The notes under the pieces: generated by a model
Seen by the model: the letters and a program-made list of their open reading frames with translations, nothing else
The model's database searches: none
What the model was told of the DNA's origin: nothing
From: Micrococcaceae bacterium
Lineage (GTDB): Bacteria; Actinomycetota; Actinomycetes; Actinomycetales; Micrococcaceae
DNA length: 7,588 nucleotides
NCBI GenBank assembly: GCA_003486025.1
Contig: DNHA01000096.1
Coordinates: 1-7,588 of the forward strand
Reading direction: 5' to 3'
Program-made: the position numbers and the translations under genes
Shown: positions 1 through 5,442 of the stretch, piece by piece
Position numbering within the stretch: the stretch's first letter is position 1
Layout of the letters: the number at the start of each line of letters is the position of its first letter

Positions 1-2565
1 ATTGGCCTATACCGCCCCGCCCAGCAAGAGCTGACCGAACGAGTCTTCTCCGCCGTGCCGCGTCTGCTGCCAGAAGCCAATCACAGTGCCGTTGAAAAAC
101 AGCTTGCACTAGAACTTGGGGTCATCGACAGGCTGGGCTTCGCCGGTTACTTCCTGACCGTCGCGCAAACCGTGAAGCTGATTACCGATATGGGAGTACG
201 CGTCGCCGCACGTGGCTCTGGAGCCTCCTCGCTAGTGAACTTCCTGCTAGGCATCAGCCAAGTCAACCCGCTCCAACACGACCTGGTCTTCGAGCGCTTC
301 CTCTCCGATACACGAACCACCTTGCCCGACATCGACATTGACGTGGAATCCGCACGCCGTCACGAGATCTACCACAAGATCTTTGACACCTATGGCTTAG
401 AACGAGTGAGCCTGATGAGCATGCAAAATGCTTATCGTGCGCGTGGGGCAGTCCGCGACGCCGGGGCAGCACTGGGAATTGAACAAGAACAGGTAGACGA
501 GATCGCCAAGCAGCTCTGGCGCTTCTCCGCCTCGTCCTTCCGCGAAGCCTTGGAACAGAAACCAGAACTCGCACCCTTAGCCAAACGCATTACCCAAGAC
601 GGGCAGCTAGACGTACTCATTGACGCGACCGAACGCCTGGACCGGTTGCCCCGGCACATTTCCATGCACCCGTGCGGAGTGATCCTCTCCGACGCGAGCC
701 TGCTGGACCGCACCCCCGTCCAGCCTTCCGGCATGGGATTGCAGATGAGCCAGTACGACAAACACGACATGGATGTCATGGGGCTAATCAAACTCGACGT
801 GCTCGGGGTCCGCATGCAATCGGCGATCGCCTACACACTAGAGGAAATCAAGCGCCTGCACCCTACCGCTCAAAGCGTCGCACGAGCCGGCGGACACCAG
901 AACACGCAGTACATCGATGAAGACGGACATATCGATTTCTCCAAGGTGCCGCTAGACGATGCGATCACCTATGAGCTGATCCGCTCCACCCACACCCTGG
1001 GCTGCTTCCAAATCGAATCTCCAGGACAACGCGAACTCATCGGCAAACTCGCACCACGAGAATTTAACGACCTCATTATCGACATCTCACTCTTCCGCCC
1101 GGGACCCATGCAATCCAATATGGTCAAGCCCTACCTGGAGCACCGCCACGGCTTCGCCCCCGAACAATACCTGCACCCGGATCTGAAACCTGCGCTCGCC
1201 GAAACCCACGGGGTCACCGTCTTCCATGAGCAGGTACTGCGCATGCTCCACGTGATGACAGGCTGCAGCCTGGGCATGGCAGACGTGTACCGCCGCCACC
1301 TAGGAAACCCGGAGAAAGAAGAAGCCCTCGCCAGCTTCTTCCGTACCAGCGCTACCGCTCGCGGATATAGCCAAGAAACTATCGACAAGGTCTGGCAAGT
1401 GCTTTCCGGCTTCGGTTCCTTCGGCTTCTGCAAAGCCCACGGGGCAGCCTTTGCCGTACCCACCTATCATTCGGCCTGGCTCAAGGCCCATCACCCGGAA
1501 GCATTCCTTGCAGGCATCTGGGAACATGACCCGGGGATGTATCCCAAGCGCTTACTGGTCTCCGAAGCCAGACGCATGAACATTCCTATCCTTGGCTTAG
1601 ACATCAACCGGTCCACAGGGCACTACCGAGTAGAACGCGTATTCGAATCAGCTATACGCCCAGCACCGGTGATTCCACGCGCCGCCGGAACTATCCGCCC
1701 CGGCCAATACGGCATCCGCCTCGCCTTCCGCGACATTCACCAGCTGAGCGAACGCGAAGTGAACCGTCTAGTCGCCGGACAGCCCTATGAATCCCTTGCC
1801 GATGTCCGCCAACGCGCCGGCCTATCCAGACGCAGCTACCAAAACCTCGCGGCCCTAGGAGTCTTCGACTCACTGCTGACCGGAACCTCTAGAGCGGACA
1901 CCATCGCCCATACCCAATCCATGGCGCATACCCACCTGCCAGCCAAATACCGTCCCGGCCCTGGGCAGCTCGCCCTGCCGCTAGGCGAGATCGAACCGAT
2001 CAAGGTCACCGGAGCACAGCTAAGCGCCGAAGAAGTAGTGCGCACAGAACTGGACCTACTGCACCTGGACGTTAGCGAACACCTGATCACCTCATACCGC
2101 CAACGGCTGGCACACCTGCCCATCACCCAAGCGGCCGAACTGCTCCACCTGCGCAACGGCACCGAGGTCCTCGTCGCAGGGGTACGCATTGCTACGCAAA
2201 CCCCGCCCATGCGCGGGGGCAAACGTGTTGTGTTCATCTCGCTAGACGACGGCAGCGGCTGTATTGACGCCACCTTCTTTGACGACACCCAGCAACGCAC
2301 CGGGCCGCTGCTGTTCTCCACTCGCATGCTGCTCATCCACGGGGTAACCCGGCGCACCGGGCCGCGCGGCATCTCATTGCAAGCTCTGCACGCCTGGGAC
2401 CTGCACCAGCCAGAGGCGCTGCCGGCCGCCGGATATCTGGACGACGCAAACCGGCCGCAACCCACCTATAGGCCCAAACTTGGCCAAGCAGTTCCTGGGG
2501 GAGAAAGCGTCGCAGACCTCGCCAAGCGCATGAACGCCGAAGGACTCGATCAGCGTGGAGCCTAG
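1..2565 (+). CDS. dnaE2: DNA polymerase III alpha subunit, DnaE2/ImuC-like error-prone type (5' partial)
   Basis: The frame is open from base 1 (854 codons visible), so the GTG at 55 is almost certainly internal; the gene begins upstream, where the N-terminal PHP domain should lie. Numbering from that GTG, the C-family polymerase palm is clear: an RGSGASS motif near 53-59, PDIDID at 91-96 with D92 and D94 matching E. coli alpha D401/D403, and KLDVLG with D248 matching the third catalytic aspartate. The fingers-type FGF(C)KAHGAAFA stretch follows. A helix-hairpin-helix region lies at about 550-607 and an OB fold at about 703-745, after which the protein ends with a short tail and no room for the long tau-binding C-terminus of replicative DnaE. 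That short architecture and the overall sequence favour the DnaE2/ImuC class, which with ImuB and ImuA' performs mutagenic translesion synthesis after DNA damage in Actinobacteria. Its partners and any LexA box would be upstream and are not visible. The DnaE2-versus-DnaE1 call is inference; polymerase identity is firm. Confidence 0.9.
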   Translation: MGLYRPAQQELTERVFSAVPRLLPEANHSAVEKQLALELGVIDRLGFAGYFLTVAQTVKLITDMGVRVAARGSGASSLVNFLLGISQVNPLQHDLVFERFLSDTRTTLPDIDIDVESARRHEIYHKIFDTYGLERVSLMSMQNAYRARGAVRDAGAALGIEQEQVDEIAKQLWRFSASSFREALEQKPELAPLAKRITQDGQLDVLIDATERLDRLPRHISMHPCGVILSDASLLDRTPVQPSGMGLQMSQYDKHDMDVMGLIKLDVLGVRMQSAIAYTLEEIKRLHPTAQSVARAGGHQNTQYIDEDGHIDFSKVPLDDAITYELIRSTHTLGCFQIESPGQRELIGKLAPREFNDLIIDISLFRPGPMQSNMVKPYLEHRHGFAPEQYLHPDLKPALAETHGVTVFHEQVLRMLHVMTGCSLGMADVYRRHLGNPEKEEALASFFRTSATARGYSQETIDKVWQVLSGFGSFGFCKAHGAAFAVPTYHSAWLKAHHPEAFLAGIWEHDPGMYPKRLLVSEARRMNIPILGLDINRSTGHYRVERVFESAIRPAPVIPRAAGTIRPGQYGIRLAFRDIHQLSEREVNRLVAGQPYESLADVRQRAGLSRRSYQNLAALGVFDSLLTGTSRADTIAHTQSMAHTHLPAKYRPGPGQLALPLGEIEPIKVTGAQLSAEEVVRTELDLLHLDVSEHLITSYRQRLAHLPITQAAELLHLRNGTEVLVAGVRIATQTPPMRGGKRVVFISLDDGSGCIDATFFDDTQQRTGPLLFSTRMLLIHGVTRRTGPRGISLQALHAWDLHQPEALPAAGYLDDANRPQPTYRPKLGQAVPGGESVADLAKRMNAEGLDQRGA

Positions 2566-3006
2566 CTATACCGAGGAGACCCGACCATCGGCTTCAATCA
2601 CAAACGTCGGGTTATGCACAAAATCCCAACGAAACCCGTCAGGATCAGCCACACACGCACTCATCCCACCCCAGGACTGCTTCGTCGGCTCATTAACCGA
2701 ACTAGCACCGGCATTCAGCGCTCGCCGGTAGTAGATTTCAACTTCCTCATCGCTTCGCACATTGTGCCCGAGCGAGATTGGGGGAGCGAGCCTGGAATGG
2801 CCAACCTCGCCATACTCACTGGGCATCTGGACTACGTCCCAGAGCGCGAGCATCAGACCATGTCCGGCGCGGACAAAAGCGATCTCGGGATGTGCCGGTT
2901 GCACCAGCTCGAACCCGATGCCCTCGGTGTAGAACTTGAGCGAAATGCCGACATCACGCACGCCGAGGGTGATTGCGTTCAATGTTGGTGGCGCTGGCTT
3001 ACTCAT
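2566..3006 (-). CDS. VOC (glyoxalase/bleomycin-resistance fold) family protein
   Basis: A 146-residue, single-domain VOC protein of usual length. The N-terminal beta-alpha-beta unit is recognisable (ITLGVRDVGISLKFYTEGIGF, residues 12-32), as is the C-terminal signature SWGGMSACVADPDGFRWDF (111-129) followed by HNP. This resembles a common actinobacterial VOC subgroup ending in WGGYSGYFADPDGHLWEV-type sequence. Here W-E is replaced by W-D (D128) at the position that often supplies a metal ligand. VOC proteins range from metal-dependent lyases and dioxygenases to antibiotic-binding proteins; the substrate cannot be inferred. I chose the ATG at 3006 over an in-frame ATG at 3054, because the extension would overlap the upstream small ORF and lacks VOC-like sequence; neither start has a strong Shine-Dalgarno. 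The gene follows the small ORF after 32 bp and probably shares a transcript with the MFS exporter. Its stop directly abuts the convergent polymerase stop. Confidence 0.85.
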   Translation of the reverse strand: MSKPAPPTLNAITLGVRDVGISLKFYTEGIGFELVQPAHPEIAFVRAGHGLMLALWDVVQMPSEYGEVGHSRLAPPISLGHNVRSDEEVEIYYRRALNAGASSVNEPTKQSWGGMSACVADPDGFRWDFVHNPTFVIEADGRVSSV

Positions 3007-3038
3007 GGTTCTAGCGTAGAAGCCCCGGGTCGGGAAAG

Positions 3039-3215
3039 CTACAGGTAAATCCATTGGCCGTTGTCCAGCATAGAGCGCTGGGCTTCGATGGTTCCGCGAC
3101 TGCCTTCAGGGCTAATGAAAGAGGAATGGACATAGCGGGTTTTGCTGCTGAAAACTTGGCGCAAAAGCGAAGTTTTGTTTAGCGGTGGACGGCTCTGTTC
3201 TGGTGTCGATTTCAT
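3039..3215 (-). CDS. Small hypothetical protein (58 aa), coupled to the MFS exporter gene
   Basis: Reading the minus strand from the ATG at 3215 gives 58 codons to a TAG at 3039-3041. The product starts MKSTPEQSRPPLNK and ends DNGQWIYL. Three features favour real translation: the ATG overlaps the exporter TGA in an ATGA arrangement; a full AAGGAG Shine-Dalgarno lies 8 nt upstream, inside the exporter's last codons; and the frame fills most of the gap before the VOC gene. It has no signal peptide, transmembrane segment, cysteine or motif I recognise. It is basic and polar at the N-terminus (several K/R/S/T) with a more mixed C-terminal half. It could be a small accessory protein of the exporter or a degenerate remnant of a longer gene; I cannot assign a function. 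Confidence applies to its being translated, not to any role. Confidence 0.6.
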   Translation of the reverse strand: MKSTPEQSRPPLNKTSLLRQVFSSKTRYVHSSFISPEGSRGTIEAQRSMLDNGQWIYL

Positions 3216-4606
3216 TTCTGGTTCTCCTTAGTAACTTGGTCAACTAACACGCTGGACTGTGCGTCCCGGGAGGTTTTTGAATCGAGACTTTCACTCTTGA
3301 CGGGTTCTTCAAGCCAATGGTCGGGATGCGGAATGCCGCGAACCTGCGGTGATAGCCAAGCGGACAGCATGGCCAATACGACCAATGATGCAAAGAACAT
3401 CAGAGTTGGGCCCATGCCAAGGCCTTCCAGCCCCAAGCCTGTGGCTAATGGCGACAGCGGCATAGCAGCCAGCGCCATAAACGTGATCAGTGAGTTGGCC
3501 CGGCCGGCCATTTCCTGCGGGATGATGGCCATGAAGTAGCCGCCGACAGCCGCGTTAAGCGCAGGGACGCTCAGGAAGCTGATCAAAAGCATGACACCCA
3601 TCCACAGCAGGTGCGTATTCAAGCCGATGAGGATCATTGCTCCGCCCAGCACGCTGAGGCACGTGCAGGCCAGCAGGCCGGTGCGGAATTTATCGATCAG
3701 AGATGTTGCCACCAGTGAGCCGAGCAACATTCCTGCACCCATGAATGTTGAAACCAATCCAATGACCCAGGCATCTTCTCCGCGCTGCTGCAACCCGTAA
3801 ATCAAGGTTGTCATCAATCCGTTGACGCCAATGTTGACGGCCATGATCAAGAGCAGCAGTGCACGCAGTCGCGGCCGGGAAAAGCACCAACGCATGCCGG
3901 CAAGAATCCCGTGGTCCACCGTCTGGCCTGCACTGGCAGGATCCTCACGGCGTTTCCGGGTGGTTTCTTCGGCCGCCCGCAAGGGTTTGCGTAATGCAAA
4001 ACCGGTAAATGAGGCAACAAGATTCAAGGCGCTTACCACCAGCAGGGCAACACCGCCACCCAAGCCAAGCAATAAACCACCCAAGGGAGCGGAGCCGAGC
4101 ATCAGCACCGAATCCCGCCCTTGATTCGCCGCCAGTGCTCGCCCCAACTGCTTCGGATGAACGATGTCTTTCAAAGCAGCATTAGTTGTGGAGCCAAAAT
4201 ATCCTCCGCGCAGTTCCATCAAGATATGTGCGACGCAAAGAACTGTGGCGGAAAGTGAACCCGTATTGCTGCCCAGCGCTAAAGCTGCAGTGAAGAGCGC
4301 TCCGCAAAGCCCGCCGATCAGCATCATCCGAGCTCTGTCGGATCGATCGGACATGGCACCGCCTGCCAGCGTGAGGCTAGCTCGGGCGGCTAATCCTAAG
4401 GCTGCCAAGGTCCCTGCCAAGACTGGAGAATTGGTCGTTGCCAGCAAAATGAGGGGGAGGATGAACCCGTAGATACCGCCGGCGAGCAGCGCTGAGGAAT
4501 CTGCCAGCCACCAAATCCGGTAGTTGCCCTGGGCGCGAAGGGCCGGCAACTGCGTCACCGAATTGGTCGCGGAGGCTGGCGAACCGGTGGGTTGGGAGGT
4601 GTTCAT
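3212..4606 (-). CDS. MFS transporter, probable drug/metabolite exporter
   Basis: A 464-residue major facilitator with about 12 hydrophobic segments (roughly 38-57, 63-84, 94-112, 118-138, 165-185, 186-206, 248-270, 281-301, 309-328, 332-353, 370-392, 397-418). Motif A, in the loop between TM2 and TM3, is GGAMSDRSDRARMM (82-95). A basic cytoplasmic loop with KRR separates the two six-helix halves (about 207-247), and IPQEMAGRANS (361-371) resembles the inter-half repeat of the MFS_3 (EntS/macrolide-efflux-like) group. These exporters use proton antiport at the cytoplasmic membrane; the substrate is unknown. The frame stays open upstream to 4705, but that extension would cover the operator and run into the divergent regulator gene. 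The ATG at 4606 also gives the usual short cytoplasmic N-terminus. No Shine-Dalgarno precedes it. A polar tail (about 420-464) ends in the coupled overlap with the small ORF. The divergent winged-helix gene is the likely regulator. Confidence 0.88.
   Translation of the reverse strand: MNTSQPTGSPASATNSVTQLPALRAQGNYRIWWLADSSALLAGGIYGFILPLILLATTNSPVLAGTLAALGLAARASLTLAGGAMSDRSDRARMMLIGGLCGALFTAALALGSNTGSLSATVLCVAHILMELRGGYFGSTTNAALKDIVHPKQLGRALAANQGRDSVLMLGSAPLGGLLLGLGGGVALLVVSALNLVASFTGFALRKPLRAAEETTRKRREDPASAGQTVDHGILAGMRWCFSRPRLRALLLLIMAVNIGVNGLMTTLIYGLQQRGEDAWVIGLVSTFMGAGMLLGSLVATSLIDKFRTGLLACTCLSVLGGAMILIGLNTHLLWMGVMLLISFLSVPALNAAVGGYFMAIIPQEMAGRANSLITFMALAAMPLSPLATGLGLEGLGMGPTLMFFASLVVLAMLSAWLSPQVRGIPHPDHWLEEPVKSESLDSKTSRDAQSSVLVDQVTKENQK
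3224..3229 (-). promoter_or_regulatory. Shine-Dalgarno AAGGAG for the 58-aa small ORF
   Basis: The plus-strand CTCCTT reads AAGGAG on the minus strand, 8 nt before the ATG at 3215. It lies within the last codons of the exporter gene, where only the small ORF can use it. It is the strongest ribosome-binding site in the minus-strand cluster and is the main reason to accept the small ORF. Confidence 0.65.
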
Positions 4607-4627
4607 GAGAACAACTGTAAACCCGCA

Positions 4628-4656
4628 AATATAATTGCGCAATAGAATTTGCGCAA
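4628..4656 (-). promoter_or_regulatory. Predicted promoter of the MFS/small-ORF/VOC cluster
   Basis: On the minus strand, TTGCGC (4656-4651) as a -35-like hexamer, a 17-bp spacer and TATATT (4633-4628) as a -10 give a good sigma-70-type match. Transcription would start around 4621, leaving a leader of about 15 nt without a Shine-Dalgarno. The -35 lies inside the inverted repeat, so a bound repressor would block RNA polymerase. Predicted by eye only. Confidence 0.5.
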
Positions 4657-4658
4657 TT
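4633..4658. promoter_or_regulatory. Operator-like perfect inverted repeat between MFS and regulator genes
   Basis: AATTGCGCAA (4633-4642) and TTGCGCAATT (4649-4658) form a perfect 10-bp inverted repeat around a 6-bp spacer. Each arm also contains the self-complementary octamer TTGCGCAA, so two identical palindromes sit 14 bp apart. The element lies almost exactly mid-way between the exporter start (26 bp away) and the regulator start (28 bp away). Winged-helix ArsR-like dimers commonly bind such AT-flanked inverted repeats and autoregulate, so the most economical reading is that the adjacent regulator binds here and controls both genes. The repeat is seen directly; binding is inferred. Confidence 0.75.
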
Positions 4659-4680
4659 AAAACTGTGGAATTGTTATGCT
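4635..4680 (+). promoter_or_regulatory. Predicted promoter region of the winged-helix regulator (two alternatives)
   Basis: Two readings fit. First, TTGCGC (4635-4640), 17 bp and TAAAAC (4658-4663) form an exact mirror image of the exporter promoter about the dyad centre, though the -10 is weak. Second, TATGCT (4675-4680) fits the actinobacterial TANNNT -10 pattern and lies 6 bp before the ATG at 4687. That would give a leaderless transcript starting at or next to the A of the start codon, consistent with the absence of any Shine-Dalgarno. The inverted repeat overlaps the -35 zone in either case. Confidence 0.4.
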
Positions 4681-4686
4681 GATCCC

Positions 4687-5322
4687 ATGACCCAAGCGAA
4701 GCCACAAGTCACATTCACCTCGCCGATGCTCAAAGCGATAGCTAATCCGTTGCGCAGGCAGATTTTTGATGCGCTCGGGGCCATGCGAACTGGCCGTGCA
4801 GCTGATCTGGGGGAGCTGCTGGGGATTGCACCTAATAAGGTGAGTTTCCACCTGCGTGAACTCGCCAAGGCAGAGCTGATCGAAGAAGCACCCGAATTGG
4901 CTCGCGACAAACGAGACCGAGTCTGGAAGCCTGCAGCCGGCGCTTTCACCACAGGACCACCGGCCGAGCGTGCTGCGGATGAATCGCCCAGTGCCATTAA
5001 TGCCTACCTTGCGCAGGCGGTCCACGAAGAGCAACTGCGGCTCTCGGCGATGCTTGCGCATGCCCAGTACTGGTATGCGAAGGGCGAAAACCCTGGAAAC
5101 TTAGCAGAGATGAGTACCAGTAATCTATTGCTGACCGATGATGAGCAGGCAGAATTACTACGCCGTTTTGCACAGGTCATCCCAAAGTTCCGTGAGGACC
5201 AGCAGAACGGAAAAATCGAATCTTCGCAACCGGCCTCCGCGCGGAAGCTATGGCATTATGCCGGATTGCTCTCAGCCGAAGAGCTGTTGAATATGCCACA
5301 CCCAGGCGATGAATCTTCGTAA
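4687..5322 (+). CDS. ArsR-like winged helix-turn-helix transcriptional regulator
   Basis: A 211-residue protein with an N-terminal ArsR/HTH_20-type winged helix at about 13-80. It shows the typical LKAIANPLRRQIFDAL helix (15-30), then ADLGELLGI (39-47) and a recognition-helix candidate PNKVSFHLREL (49-59), followed by the wing (about 63-80). The remaining residues form a mostly helical, charged C-terminal region (about 98-200) of unknown fold, possibly for dimerisation or ligand binding; classical ArsR proteins of about 100 residues lack it. The protein contains no cysteine, which argues against thiol-based metal or arsenite sensing. It is divergent from the MFS gene across the inverted repeat at 4633-4658, so it probably represses, or conditionally activates, the exporter cluster and itself. 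The ATG at 4687 has no Shine-Dalgarno, so leaderless translation is plausible. The effector is unknown. Confidence 0.85.
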   Translation: MTQAKPQVTFTSPMLKAIANPLRRQIFDALGAMRTGRAADLGELLGIAPNKVSFHLRELAKAELIEEAPELARDKRDRVWKPAAGAFTTGPPAERAADESPSAINAYLAQAVHEEQLRLSAMLAHAQYWYAKGENPGNLAEMSTSNLLLTDDEQAELLRRFAQVIPKFREDQQNGKIESSQPASARKLWHYAGLLSAEELLNMPHPGDESS

Positions 5323-5442
5323 AACCAGTAGTAGGCAACGACTTGCACGCTTCGCTGAACTAAACTGGACTCTGGCTGGCTGTGGCCAAGGTATGCCACA
5401 AGCTATGAAGCCATCACAGATTGAAAGGCAGAACCCGATCTT
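5323..5442 (+). promoter_or_regulatory. Intergenic leader upstream of thrS
   Basis: This 120-bp gap must carry the end of the regulator transcript and, if thrS is transcribed independently, its promoter. I see no convincing -35/-10 pair: TTGCAC (5343-5348) and TAAACT (5361-5366) are only 12 bp apart. A small hairpin is possible between TGTGGC (5381-5386) and GCCACA (5395-5400), with an 8-nt loop and no following T run. There is no T-box leader, which regulates many Firmicutes thrS genes. A GAAAGG purine run (5423-5428) is the best ribosome-binding candidate for thrS, at a long 14-nt spacing. Confidence 0.35.

Noticed and set aside
2296..2364. Twelve-base direct repeat CGCACCGGGCCG, 57 bp apart in the polymerase OB fold
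   Set aside because: Both copies encode RTGP in frame within the conserved domain; too short to suggest a mobile element or recombination site.
2579..2612. Inverted repeat ACCCGAC/GTCGGGT near the convergent junction as a bidirectional terminator
   Set aside because: The 7-bp stem encloses a 20-nt loop, lies inside VOC coding sequence and has no T run on either strand.
2614..3048. Plus-strand 144-codon open frame opposite the VOC gene
   Set aside because: It is the complement of a clearly conserved VOC protein, matches no family I recognise, and has no ribosome-binding site.
3007..3054. Upstream ATG at 3054 for the VOC gene
   Set aside because: It overlaps the small ORF, has no ribosome site, and adds residues that are not part of the VOC fold.
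4607..4705. Upstream extension of the MFS protein to an ATG at 4705
   Set aside because: It would place coding sequence across the AT-rich operator and promoter and overlap the divergent regulator start; the extra residues do not look like an MFS N-terminus.
5323..5442. T-box riboswitch ahead of thrS
   Set aside because: The gap is too short, has no recognisable T-box sequence or terminator/antiterminator, and T-boxes for thrS are mainly a Firmicutes feature.
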